Below the pieces are notes generated by a model. The model made no database searches, was not told where the DNA came from, and saw only the letters and a list, made by a program, of their open reading frames with translations. The position numbers and the translations under genes were made by a program. A stretch of 64,000 nt of DNA from Pontibacillus marinus BH030004 = DSM 16465 (lineage in GTDB: Bacteria > Bacillota > Bacilli > Bacillales > BH030062): contig NZ_AULJ01000001.1 in NCBI RefSeq assembly GCF_000425225.1, forward strand, positions 186,001-250,000, given 5' to 3'. Each line of letters starts with the position of its first letter. Positions within the stretch are counted from its first letter, which is position 1. Positions 43,452 to 52,386 of the stretch are shown here, piece after piece.

Positions 43452-43745
43452 TTAAGAACCCATTGCAAACATCAATTCAATAGCGGACATCTCAGGTAGG
43501 CGTTCAATGAACTGTCTTGCAAAATCATGGTCGCTAAAAGAAAAAGCTTGTAACTCATTATCGATTTTATACTTTTGTACATCATGTTGTAACCTTAGGG
43601 AATATACTTTTACTATTTTATTTTGATCTGTTGATTCAGACGATAGTATGGCAACACCTATCTCACTATTGATCGGACTTGTCATAACAGTTTCAACATT
43701 CATCTCTTCTAACAACTCATTGTCAAAATCTACAGCAATCTCCAT
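43452..43745 (-). CDS. Unknown 97-residue protein
   Basis: A small acidic protein beginning MEIAVDFDNELLEEMNVETV with no recognised motif. GGGAGGG lies 7-8 bases before the ATG, so it is very likely translated. It is downstream of the ComK-like gene in the minus-strand block and may belong to the same phage-like module. Confidence 0.6.
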   Translation of the reverse strand: MEIAVDFDNELLEEMNVETVMTSPINSEIGVAILSSESTDQNKIVKVYSLRLQHDVQKYKIDNELQAFSFSDHDFARQFIERLPEMSAIELMFAMGS

Positions 43746-43845
43746 ATTAATTCCCTCCCTAATACTTTAATTAGATAAACAGATAGAAAATTCCTTGTTA
43801 ATATACACATCACGGATAAAGAAATGTAAATTAGTCTGGTCAGTT

Positions 43846-44322
43846 TCACATGCGTACCAATATATCATCCACCCAAGGTGAAAACCGTGTCATACAATGT
43901 GAAGTACGGTTAACTTGACGAATCAATGTATAAGTCGAGATAGGTAACATAAGTTTTTCGTTATTATAAAAGGCAACCTGCACATGTTTACCGTGGGCCT
44001 TCTTTGATTTGATATGTTTAGGAAAAATCCAAATGCATGAAAATTGAGAAGGTGAAACAGTAGGAAAAGCGAATAGATTTAGGTGGGGGAGGATAGGGAT
44101 AGGAGATTTTTGGTTGAATCCTAGTTGTTTTACCATAGCTTGGCGCCTACCTGTGTATGTGGCTCCACCTTCTAAACAACCATTTTCAATGATCGTTAGT
44201 GGTTTTTCCTTTACGTAAATCTCTCCTTGCTCACTATCTAAAATTTTTGCTCGATAGACTTCATCGGAAACTGGGAGGATTGCCATAGTGGTGTGGCTAA
44301 GTTGATAATTCGTTTGAGTCAT
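43846..44322 (-). CDS. comK: ComK-family protein without the usual C-terminus
   Basis: 158 residues. ComK features are visible: an ATIAVLP-like TTMAILPVSDE start, KPLTIIENGCLEGGATYTGRR, HLNLFAFPT, then CIWIFPKHI, LPISTYTL and RQVNRTS. ComK is the competence master activator in Bacillus, about 190 residues. This protein stops ~30 residues early and lacks the C-terminal FMLYP-type region used for MecA/ClpC recognition. The start was placed at 44322, 9 bases after GGAAAGG. The gene start overlaps the end of the DnaC-like gene. Probably a paralogue within a phage-like block. Confidence 0.78.
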   Translation of the reverse strand: MTQTNYQLSHTTMAILPVSDEVYRAKILDSEQGEIYVKEKPLTIIENGCLEGGATYTGRRQAMVKQLGFNQKSPIPILPHLNLFAFPTVSPSQFSCIWIFPKHIKSKKAHGKHVQVAFYNNEKLMLPISTYTLIRQVNRTSHCMTRFSPWVDDILVRM

Positions 44323-45196
44323 GTTCATTTTCCTTTCCATTTTGGGGATGGTTCATCTCTTTCATTCGTTCCATTGCCATAACAGCTCTGTAGTTTGTGG
44401 CTCTATTGTACATGCAATTCATGTTGACGATGAGGCGCCACCAGGTTCTGCCTTTTTCATCTAGTCGGTAAGCGGTTCGTGGATCTTCAAATTCTTTTGG
44501 GGATAGGTTTGATGTCATCCAAATTGGACGGTTGGCTCGTTCACGTCCATTGACGATCTGGAAGACCCAGTCTTTTTCTTCAGGGGAGAATTTTTGACTA
44601 CTTAAGAAGTCATCCCAGATGAGTAAGTCTGCATCAAGGCAAGCTTTCATGATGTCGGTAAACGATTCGTGATTACTGAAACGCTTGGTTTCACGTAAAC
44701 GACTGAAGAGGTCTTTTTCTGTTAGAAAGATAACGGAATATCCTTGGTCGATTAATAGATTTGCTCCGGCTGCGGTTAAATGAGTTTTTCCGTTTCCTGT
44801 TTCTCCGAAAATCATTAGCCCTAAGTTTTCCCTCTCTTCAAACCCTTTAACAGCATCCTGTACTTCTTCATACGCTTTTTCACCTCCTTCACGTTGCATG
44901 TAGTTCTCAAATGTCATCGTTCGTAATTCACGATTTGTGCTGCTGAGTTTCATCATGCGTTCAATCCGCTTTTGTTTTTTCACGCGTTTTTGTTCTTCTT
45001 CCTGTCTTTTAAGCTCTTGTATTCTACATGAGCAAGCACAAACAACCCATCGCTCCCCGATTAGTGGAATTTCCTTTAATATCTGTTTCCTCTCAGTTCC
45101 ACAGTTAGTGCAGTACACAGGATCAGGTTTATCTGTAGAACTTGATATGGGAAGTCTGCTCAGGACGTTCTTCATTCCTTCCGTGACTGAATTCAT
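44297..45196 (-). CDS. DnaC/DnaI-like replication ATPase
   Basis: 299 residues. An N-terminal Cys cluster (YCTNCGTE, then CACSC) resembles a zinc-binding helicase-loader domain, followed by a charged linker and an AAA+ core: Walker A GETGNGKT, Walker B DADLLIWDDF, and a sensor IWMTSN. Predicted to load the replicative helicase. AGGAGGGG lies before ATG 45196. Its start overlaps the end of the DnaD-like gene by 68 bases in another frame, as in PBSX-type phage xkdB/xkdC pairs. Confidence 0.82.
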   Translation of the reverse strand: MNSVTEGMKNVLSRLPISSSTDKPDPVYCTNCGTERKQILKEIPLIGERWVVCACSCRIQELKRQEEEQKRVKKQKRIERMMKLSSTNRELRTMTFENYMQREGGEKAYEEVQDAVKGFEERENLGLMIFGETGNGKTHLTAAGANLLIDQGYSVIFLTEKDLFSRLRETKRFSNHESFTDIMKACLDADLLIWDDFLSSQKFSPEEKDWVFQIVNGRERANRPIWMTSNLSPKEFEDPRTAYRLDEKGRTWWRLIVNMNCMYNRATNYRAVMAMERMKEMNHPQNGKENEHDSNELST

Positions 45197-45965
45197 GTTT
45201 GTCCCCTCCTTTATTGGAATAATAGTTTTCTTGATGCTGGATAGCTGCGTCATAGGTTGTAATCCCTTGCTTATGCCAGTTTGAAAGAATTCCTTTTGTA
45301 TATGAAAAAGGTTTGTGGCGATCACCAGTGAGTTTTAAGGCATAAGCCAATAACTTCATTTCAAAACTATGAACATACTGGTGAAGATATTGTAATTCAT
45401 TTTGTGAAGGGGTTCGTTTAAGGTATTGATTGTAGTACGTACATAATAGATTCTTTTTCTCTTTCTGTTTTGTTTTTTGTATACTACATGGGGCTCTATT
45501 GTGGTCCACTTTGTGGGTCTTGTTGTGGTTCTTGTTTTGGGTCTTTTTTGTTATAGGTGTTTGTTTACTCGAGGGTGTAGGAGGGTTCTCGGTGGTTTGT
45601 TTGTGGTGCATATTTGAGTCTTTTATGGAGCTATTTAAATGAGTTACGTTCGAAGGCATACCCTGTTGAGGAGTTTCTGTTTGTTTTGTGAAACTATGTA
45701 GTTGATACACGGCAGATTGCCTGCCTTTTCTTGACTGGACGGTTATATAATCGAGTTCGGCAAGTTCTGTGCGTGCTTTACAAAGGGAACGTTTTGTTAG
45801 ACCAGATTTGGATTGAAGAACTTGAAGAGGGACAGAAAAAGTCTCGGGCCATCCTTTCCTGCTGTTGATAAACATTAACGCATGCCATAAGGATATGGCT
45901 GAGGGTGAGAGGTCATCTAGCTCTTGCTGACCATAGAATAGGTTGATTTCTTTTAAGTAGTTCAT
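45129..45965 (-). CDS. DnaD-like phage replication protein
   Basis: 278 residues. An N-terminal winged-helix (ISLWHALMFINSRKGWPETF, then SGLTKRSLCKARTELAELDYI) is followed by a Lys/Thr/Asn/Gln-rich linker (~110-175) and a C-terminal DnaD/DnaB_2-type segment ending KPFSYTKGILSNWHKQGI. It would recruit the DnaC-like loader to an origin. AGGAGTG lies before ATG 45965. The Lys/His/Thr-rich linker suggests disorder. Confidence 0.8.
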   Translation of the reverse strand: MNYLKEINLFYGQQELDDLSPSAISLWHALMFINSRKGWPETFSVPLQVLQSKSGLTKRSLCKARTELAELDYITVQSRKGRQSAVYQLHSFTKQTETPQQGMPSNVTHLNSSIKDSNMHHKQTTENPPTPSSKQTPITKKTQNKNHNKTHKVDHNRAPCSIQKTKQKEKKNLLCTYYNQYLKRTPSQNELQYLHQYVHSFEMKLLAYALKLTGDRHKPFSYTKGILSNWHKQGITTYDAAIQHQENYYSNKGGDKHEFSHGRNEERPEQTSHIKFYR

Positions 45966-46053
45966 GGGAACACTCCTTGTGTGGGGGTAGATTGAAGGGA
46001 TTAATAAAATGTAAGAATAAGAGGGTGAATATTGAGGTAGGAAATGGTGGGGC

Positions 46054-46314
46054 TTATTCATTATTTTTATATGTCTCAAGTTCTTGTAATACGTTAGAAA
46101 ATAATTTATCAATGCTAATACACTTTGAACTATAAATTTTAAATAGCGTGCTGGAATATGGATCTTTCTTTTCTCCGCGTTCTATTTTTCCGATGTTATT
46201 ATAATCAAGATCAGCGAGTTCACTTAATTTATCTCTACTTAAATTCTGTTCTTCTCGTTGCATTTTTAAGTGTTTACCTAGAAGCTGAGCGAACAAAACC
46301 TCTTTATCTTCCAC
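46054..46314 (-). CDS. XRE-family helix-turn-helix regulator
   Basis: 86 residues with a Cro/CI-type HTH: LGKHLKMQREEQNLSRDKLSE followed by LADLDYNNIGKIERGEKKDP. The start is GTG with AAAGGAG upstream. It is divergent from the MazG/McrBC operon and first in the minus-strand replication block, so it may control either. Confidence 0.85.
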   Translation of the reverse strand: MEDKEVLFAQLLGKHLKMQREEQNLSRDKLSELADLDYNNIGKIERGEKKDPYSSTLFKIYSSKCISIDKLFSNVLQELETYKNNE

Positions 46315-46376
46315 TATATAATCTCCTTTTAAACGTTGATAGTTTGATTATCTTGGTGATTGGAGATTATGGGAAC

Positions 46377-46388
46377 GTCCAGGTGGAC
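46377..46388. promoter_or_regulatory. Palindrome in the divergent intergenic region
   Basis: GTCCAGGTGGAC, perfect 5-bp arms, between the XRE regulator and the MazG-like gene, with a looser GATAGTTTGATTATC nearby at ~46339. Candidate operator for the XRE protein. Confidence 0.35.
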
Positions 46389-46503
46389 TTATTTCGTGGT
46401 TTTTTTATTTTTTTTGGAGAATTATTCAGATAGATAAGAGTTTTTGTTATAAAATGGCAAGATTGATATACTTAAGAAAAGCTGATTGAAAGGTGATAAT
46501 TTT

Positions 46504-46827
46504 ATGCCTACTTATAACAAATTAGTTCGAGATTTAATTCCGAACATTATTGAACAGAGTGGTAAAGGTTATAAAATAGAAGTTCTATCAGAAAAAGAGT
46601 ACATAAATGAATTACAAAAGAAGCTGCAAGAAGAAGTAGATGAATATAGAGAAGCTATAGAGGGTCAAGATGCTATAGAGGAATTAGCAGATATTTTGGA
46701 ACTCATGAAAGCTTTAGCGGAGAAGCATGGTTCCTCGATAGATGAAGTAGAAAAGGTTCGTAAAGAGAAGGCGGAAAAGCGAGGGGCTTTTAACAATAAA
46801 GTATTTTTAGTAGAAGTTGAAGATTAA
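46504..46827 (+). CDS. MazG-like nucleotide pyrophosphohydrolase
   Basis: 107 residues of the all-alpha NTP pyrophosphatase type: YNKLVRDLIPNIIEQSG, then ELQKKLQEEVDEY and EELADILELMKAL, with the EExxE and ExxD metal-binding pattern. Often annotated as a phosphoribosyl-ATP pyrophosphohydrolase-like house-cleaning enzyme. ATG 46504 has AAAGGTGAT upstream. First gene of the McrBC-type cluster, suggesting a role in nucleotide-pool control during defence. Confidence 0.78.
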   Translation: MPTYNKLVRDLIPNIIEQSGKGYKIEVLSEKEYINELQKKLQEEVDEYREAIEGQDAIEELADILELMKALAEKHGSSIDEVEKVRKEKAEKRGAFNNKVFLVEVED

Positions 46828-46882
46828 TGGCTATAAGTATATAAATAGCAAAACTTATATTCAAAAAGGTATGGTGATATAT

Positions 46883-49372
46883 TTGCTCAAACATTTCCTC
46901 TTAAACTATTTAAAGAACATTATTAAAGTACATACACTAATAAATGGAAAGGCTAATCAGATAACTGCTGTAGATCAAGAGCATTTTCACGTTAAAACAG
47001 ATAATAGTATAGGGACTGAAAAGATTCCTATAGAAGCGGTAGAAACAGAACTAACGTACCTTTTAGATAACCGGAGTATTCAAAAAGAAGACCTTTCCTT
47101 TCAATTTCGATCTTCATTTATTTTAGCGTTACTGAATCAATTACCATTCGTAAGGTTTGATAGGTCTACTAAAACTTTATATATCGAGGAGTTTAAAACA
47201 GATCAACTACCATATGAGCAGTTTCATAAGACTATGAAATTTCTAGATGAAGTGATCGATGGGCAGTATGATCCGACTCAATTAAATCAGCAGTTAGAAG
47301 GAAACGAATATCAATTTAAGACAAATGCTAGACAGGATTTAAGAATGCTTGGATTTTTAAGTGAATCCAACGAAATGAATGAATCCATCATCCAGCAGTA
47401 TAAAAGCTCTAGCAACCAAACGTTAGTCAAACAAATAAACAAACATCCTTACTTTGCGATTGTGTTAGAGTTTTTAGATCGTATGAACGGATATTCTGTA
47501 AGGGAAAAGAAACAGGTATTAGTAGAACTAGCCATGACAATCGTACGTAACTCACGTGGAGAGAATCTCATGAAAGAGTCAGTTGCAAAAAAGCGAACTA
47601 CAAATCTTATATATTATCTAAAAGGTGTGGGCTTAGTGGATGAACAACTAAATGTAACTAGTGAAGGTGAGCTTCGGACATTGCTTGAAAAAGTATTATC
47701 GGAATACATAACAGAGAGAAATTCATTTTTTAAAGAAAATCCGTTAGGGCAATATGTACGTGGACAAGCACCTGAAATCATAAAGTCCTTAGGTTTTGTG
47801 GACCGAAATCAATACAATGTAAAAGGTTCAGTTGGTCAAGGAAACTGGGCTCAAGTTCCTTGGATTTCCATATTAGATAAAAGCGTAACGGCTAGTACAC
47901 AAGAGGGATATTATCTAGTGTATTTATTTAGTGAGGATATGGAGAAGGTGTACTTATCTTTTGCACAAGGTATAACCAATACGCCAAAACATAAAATAGA
48001 AGAAATACGTGAGGATATCCGCCAAACCATTAATACAGATAAATATTATACTTCTTCACCAATAAGGAAAGACAACAATATCTATCTAGGAAATGGCGAT
48101 AAAGCAAAAGGGTATGTGGAATCCACTGCATTATACATAGAATATGAAAAGGACAACCTACCTTCTGAATTTATGCTACAACAGGATCTTGAAGCTATGT
48201 TAGACATCTACCAATACTACACAGCTTCTAAAAGTCAGGTGGAATATGAAGATCAAGCAATAGAAGTGGAAGGCTGGTCTGAGGAGAAGGTTATTGACCA
48301 TATCCATTCTTATATTGAAGGGAAAGGGTTCTTTTATAAAAAGGAAGATGTGAAAAACTTATTTCTATCTCTTCGCACCAAACCATTTGTCATCCTATCT
48401 GGAATATCGGGTACCGGTAAGACTAAGGTAATGGAGTTATTTGCTGAAAGTATTGGTGCTAATGAAGACAATAACCGTTTTTCCTTAATTCCTGTTAGAC
48501 CTGATTGGAGTGACAGCTCAGATCTTCTGGGTTATGTAGATATTAAGGGTGAGTTTCAAACAGGTCCTTTAACTCAAGTGATCGAAAGAGCTCATGAAGA
48601 TAAAGGAAAGCCTTATTTTGTCGTATTAGATGAAATGAATTTAGCTCGGGTAGAGTACTATTTTAGTGACTTTTTAAGTGTTATTGAAAGTAGAAAGTGG
48701 AGAGACGGAGAAATTAAGACATCTCTTATTTTGCCTGAGGAACAGTCTGGTAAAAGGCTAACTATCCCTCCAAATTTATATATTGTAGGTACAGTCAACA
48801 TGGACGAAACAACTCATCCATTTAGTAAAAAGGTTCTGGATCGTGCGAATACGATTGAGTTTAATGATGTTCACCTAGATCATTTTGGGTTTATTGATAC
48901 AAGTGGGTCGCTTGAGATGATAGAACTTCCAAATGATCGGATGACTCCGCAATATTTGAACTTAAAAGATGCATTTGCTAAACATGAGGACCTAATTAGA
49001 GAAGTAACAAATGAATTAGTCCAACTTAATAAAATCCTTGAACCCTTACAAGCGCATGTTGGATATCGTGTTAGGGATGAAGTCTGCTTTTATTTAATTT
49101 ATAGTCGATATTTATTAAGTGTGAACGAAGCACTAGACTATCAAATTTTGCAGAAAATCCTTCCTAGGTTAACGGCAAGTCATGGGCAAGCATTTGATGT
49201 GCTCAAAAATGTCTTCGAGTTCTGTACTAATCATGTTTATGAAGAGGATATGACGTATGAACAAAAAGAGGATGTATTAGAAAGAGCACGTTTTAAGAAG
49301 AGTGCTCGAAAAGTGTATGAGATGCTGCAACGAGGTGAGGTTGATGGATTCACGTCATTCTGGATGGGATAA
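46883..49372 (+). CDS. mcrB: McrB-type AAA+ GTPase with MrcB N-terminal domain
   Basis: 829 residues. Residues ~1-270 are a helical region of unknown type, ~275-440 the MrcB_N/DUF3578 domain (GNWAQVPWISILDKSVTAST, FAQGI), and ~480-800 the McrB AAA+ motor: Walker A GISGTGKT (507-514), YFVVLDEMNLARVEYYFSDF, and VGTVNMDETTHPFSKKVLDRA. McrB translocates DNA with GTP and activates a nuclease partner. The start is uncertain: TTG 46883 (GGTGAT upstream, giving MLKHFLLNYLK) or ATG 46871. It overlaps the nuclease gene by 29 bases. Confidence 0.85.
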   Translation: MLKHFLLNYLKNIIKVHTLINGKANQITAVDQEHFHVKTDNSIGTEKIPIEAVETELTYLLDNRSIQKEDLSFQFRSSFILALLNQLPFVRFDRSTKTLYIEEFKTDQLPYEQFHKTMKFLDEVIDGQYDPTQLNQQLEGNEYQFKTNARQDLRMLGFLSESNEMNESIIQQYKSSSNQTLVKQINKHPYFAIVLEFLDRMNGYSVREKKQVLVELAMTIVRNSRGENLMKESVAKKRTTNLIYYLKGVGLVDEQLNVTSEGELRTLLEKVLSEYITERNSFFKENPLGQYVRGQAPEIIKSLGFVDRNQYNVKGSVGQGNWAQVPWISILDKSVTASTQEGYYLVYLFSEDMEKVYLSFAQGITNTPKHKIEEIREDIRQTINTDKYYTSSPIRKDNNIYLGNGDKAKGYVESTALYIEYEKDNLPSEFMLQQDLEAMLDIYQYYTASKSQVEYEDQAIEVEGWSEEKVIDHIHSYIEGKGFFYKKEDVKNLFLSLRTKPFVILSGISGTGKTKVMELFAESIGANEDNNRFSLIPVRPDWSDSSDLLGYVDIKGEFQTGPLTQVIERAHEDKGKPYFVVLDEMNLARVEYYFSDFLSVIESRKWRDGEIKTSLILPEEQSGKRLTIPPNLYIVGTVNMDETTHPFSKKVLDRANTIEFNDVHLDHFGFIDTSGSLEMIELPNDRMTPQYLNLKDAFAKHEDLIREVTNELVQLNKILEPLQAHVGYRVRDEVCFYLIYSRYLLSVNEALDYQILQKILPRLTASHGQAFDVLKNVFEFCTNHVYEEDMTYEQKEDVLERARFKKSARKVYEMLQRGEVDGFTSFWMG

Positions 49373-51821
49373 TGTCGACCGTAATCTAGTCGAAATTGAT
49401 ACGGAGAAATTCACCCTTGTGATCAAAGGAAAACCGTATCATCACAGATATGAGAGTTTAAAGCAGTACAAGCATATTAACCCTGAAGAAAAGATGTACT
49501 TTGTAGCCCGTGGGGAATCTGTCCTCACTACTAAAGTTTATGACGTTCAAGAAGAGCAGTTAATGGAAGGGGAGTCTTTTGCTCCAATCTTCTTTGAAAA
49601 TGGAGTCTATCAAATCATTGTTTCTCCTAAAAATGATGAGAAGCTTCAGTTTTATAATGAGCACCCTTCATTACGTAAAGCGGTGACTCGAGTACAAATG
49701 CCTTCAAATGAACTATTAATGGGAAACCTCACGTTTACGAATGAAGTGGGTTATTCCACTTTCTCCATTTTAGAAGGTGAAAATGAACTGTTAGAGGTTA
49801 CAATGGAGGTTTTTCCTTCAAAACTTTCATACAAGGAAGACTATCATAAGCTGTTAGAAGAGGTTAATCAAGAGGTTTATAATTTAGCTTATCATTTTAT
49901 TAAGAAAACCTATGTAGGAACGAAATCCACGTTAACCTCAGAGTCTTCCTGGTCAGAATTTTATCGCTTGTTTAGTGATTATTTTGACCAATTTATGCGC
50001 TCGCTTTCACAAATTGAATCCCAACCACATCATGAACTAAAGAAAGAGTATCGTAAGGTGAGAGGTGATCAATTACGAAAGCAAGATTCAACTGGAAGAA
50101 GGCATTTGAGAAAGAGACCTCATTTATTTCATAAGGTCGACAATGGTATTCCTGTTAATGGGACACCCATGATGCCTGCTCATGGGTTAAACGTTCACAA
50201 ACAGTTATCTTATAATACGCTTGAAAATAGGTTTGTAAAATGGATGATGCAGCGGATTATTCATAAGCTGCATAGTCTTTATTCATTACTTACAGATAGA
50301 AAGCATCCTTATCAAAAAGAGTTTGATAGTGAAATAACCCAGCAGGTATTTAAGATGAAGAGCCAATTAGAAAAAAAGCTGGGATCTACTTTTTGGCGTC
50401 AAATCGGTAAGCTTGATCGCTCTGTAATGAGTTTAGTCATGCAGATGGCACCAGGATATAGGGAAGCTTACCAAACCTATTTAATTGTGTCTCGTGGACT
50501 TGTCCTCCATGGTGAGTTATCGAAAATGTCACTGAAAGATGTAGCCACTTTATATGAATACTGGACCTTTTTGAAGTTGGGGAGTATTTTAAGCACAAAG
50601 TATAAATCAGTTAGCCAAGATATTATACAGGTGAACCGGCAAGGACTATTTGTGAAATTGAAGGAATCTGCGACAGCCAAGAGAGTTTTCCAACATCCTC
50701 AAACGGATGAAAGGATTACACTTCACTTTCAAAAACTAGATCGACCATTACCAACTGTAGCGCAGAAACCAGACTCCATGCTTAGTATAGAAAAGAAGGG
50801 AAAGAAGCATCATTACCATTACGTTTTTGATGCCAAGTATCGAATTGATTTTGCTGCTGATGGCAGTTACTATAAACGAGAATATGGTACGACTGGTCCG
50901 ATGGAAGAGGATATTAATACCATGCACCGTTACAGAGATGCATTAGTGGTTCAAAGTAATGGCCCCTATGAACGTTATGCATTTGGAGCTTATGTGTTGT
51001 TCCCGTGGAATGAAGAGCATGAATATGAAGCACACAAATTTTATCAGAGTATCAACGAAGTCAATATCGGTGGTTTTCCATTTTTGCCAAAAAGTACTTC
51101 TCTAGTGGAGCGGTTTATCGATCGGTTAATTGAAAGTACTCCTGAACAATTACAAGAAGAAGGTATGTTGCCACGTGGTGCTTTAGAAGAGTGGACATCA
51201 TCATTAGAGGAAAAAGTGCTAGTAGTAAAAGTAGGGTCTGAAGAGGAGTTAGAAGAAGCTATTAAAACGAAAACGCTGCAGGTAGCTCAGCAAGACCTGA
51301 AGAAAGATTGGCATCAAGCGCAATATATTGCGATCTATAAGCCTAAGCAAGTATTTGGTAAACAAGGCGGTATTTATCAATATGCTAGCGTAGGTCAAGT
51401 GGATATAAAAGAGTCTAATGGGAATATGATTGTGGAGTTTCAGTTGGATATCTGGAAGTCTCTGAAACAAGCGGTAAAACCAGTGAATTATGGTATTTCG
51501 AACTCTATCATGACTACATTATCTAACCTTAAAGATGCTAATGAGTTACCAGAATTATTTATGAAAACGGATGCCCACAAGCAAATGTGGAAGATGTTAC
51601 GTCGTTTTTCAAAACAAATTAAGGTGGAGTTAGATCACTCCCAATTAGATGGTGCTTCTTCTATAAAGACTATGACTTCTAAGGATAAACAGATCATTTT
51701 TGAATTGATTGGTGATGAGGTTAAGGTGAATTTTCCTGAACATAGTGAAGTATTCTCAATAGAATCTTTTATAAGACAGCCCAATACTGTATTTAGAGAA
51801 TTGTCTAAGCAGCTAGGTTAG
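49344..51821 (+). CDS. DUF2357 / PD-(D/E)XK nuclease subunit (McrC-like)
   Basis: 825 residues. The N-terminal part (~1-250) is a DUF2357-like beta-rich domain, and the middle is helical with NTLENRFVKWMM, typical of the family. A PD-(D/E)XK centre follows: PDSMLSIEKKG, then HYVFDAKYRID. A further ~200-residue C-terminal domain follows. It is the cleavage partner of the McrB motor, presumably cutting modified DNA. ATG 49344 lies inside the mcrB 3' end with GAGGTGAGG upstream, ensuring coupling. Confidence 0.8.
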   Translation: MDSRHSGWDNVDRNLVEIDTEKFTLVIKGKPYHHRYESLKQYKHINPEEKMYFVARGESVLTTKVYDVQEEQLMEGESFAPIFFENGVYQIIVSPKNDEKLQFYNEHPSLRKAVTRVQMPSNELLMGNLTFTNEVGYSTFSILEGENELLEVTMEVFPSKLSYKEDYHKLLEEVNQEVYNLAYHFIKKTYVGTKSTLTSESSWSEFYRLFSDYFDQFMRSLSQIESQPHHELKKEYRKVRGDQLRKQDSTGRRHLRKRPHLFHKVDNGIPVNGTPMMPAHGLNVHKQLSYNTLENRFVKWMMQRIIHKLHSLYSLLTDRKHPYQKEFDSEITQQVFKMKSQLEKKLGSTFWRQIGKLDRSVMSLVMQMAPGYREAYQTYLIVSRGLVLHGELSKMSLKDVATLYEYWTFLKLGSILSTKYKSVSQDIIQVNRQGLFVKLKESATAKRVFQHPQTDERITLHFQKLDRPLPTVAQKPDSMLSIEKKGKKHHYHYVFDAKYRIDFAADGSYYKREYGTTGPMEEDINTMHRYRDALVVQSNGPYERYAFGAYVLFPWNEEHEYEAHKFYQSINEVNIGGFPFLPKSTSLVERFIDRLIESTPEQLQEEGMLPRGALEEWTSSLEEKVLVVKVGSEEELEEAIKTKTLQVAQQDLKKDWHQAQYIAIYKPKQVFGKQGGIYQYASVGQVDIKESNGNMIVEFQLDIWKSLKQAVKPVNYGISNSIMTTLSNLKDANELPELFMKTDAHKQMWKMLRRFSKQIKVELDHSQLDGASSIKTMTSKDKQIIFELIGDEVKVNFPEHSEVFSIESFIRQPNTVFRELSKQLG

Positions 51822-51830
51822 GAGGACTTT

Positions 51831-52223
51831 ATGAAGAAAATGGTGAAAGTTGTTGCGGCTATTATAGAAAATGAAAATGGTGAAATACTATGCGCTTTAC
51901 GAACTCCTGAAATGTCTTCTCCCAACAGGTGGGAGTTTCCTGGCGGCAAAGTTGAACCTGGTGAAGATATTCATACTGCTTTGGAGCGGGAGATTAATGA
52001 GGAACTTTCTTGTAAAATTGCAACATCTGAAGTGTTTTGTGAAAATGTGCATGAGTATGAAAAGTACACAATTCAGTTAATAGCTATAAAAGCTAAATTG
52101 ACTGAAGGAAACCCTAAAACAAATGAGCATTCAAAGGTGATTTGGATGGCTCGTGAAAACTTGGAATCTTTAAAATGGGTGCCGGCTGATGTTCCCATAA
52201 CGGAAATGTTACTTAATAAATGA
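51831..52223 (+). CDS. Nudix hydrolase (MutT-like)
   Basis: 130 residues with a complete Nudix box (GGKVEPGEDIHTALEREINE followed by EL). Such enzymes hydrolyse nucleoside triphosphates, often damaged or modified dNTPs. AGGAGG precedes the ATG 10 bases after the nuclease stop, so it belongs to the McrBC transcript. A terminator follows. Confidence 0.88.
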   Translation: MKKMVKVVAAIIENENGEILCALRTPEMSSPNRWEFPGGKVEPGEDIHTALEREINEELSCKIATSEVFCENVHEYEKYTIQLIAIKAKLTEGNPKTNEHSKVIWMARENLESLKWVPADVPITEMLLNK

Positions 52224-52228
52224 TAACG

Positions 52229-52266
52229 AAAAGGACTTCTACATTAAAATATGTGGAAGTCTTTTA
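52229..52266. terminator. Terminator of the MazG-McrBC-Nudix operon
   Basis: AAAAGGACTTCTACAT pairs with ATGTGGAAGTCTTTT around a 6-base loop, directly after the Nudix gene. Confidence 0.8.
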
Positions 52267-52386
52267 TATTAGCTAATTCGATTGACTGATAACTTTTATA
52301 CCATTTTATTGTAATTCCCTACTTTATAACCAATTTATGCTAAAATAACCAATAACAATGCATGTATCGACAAAAGAGGTGGGAAT

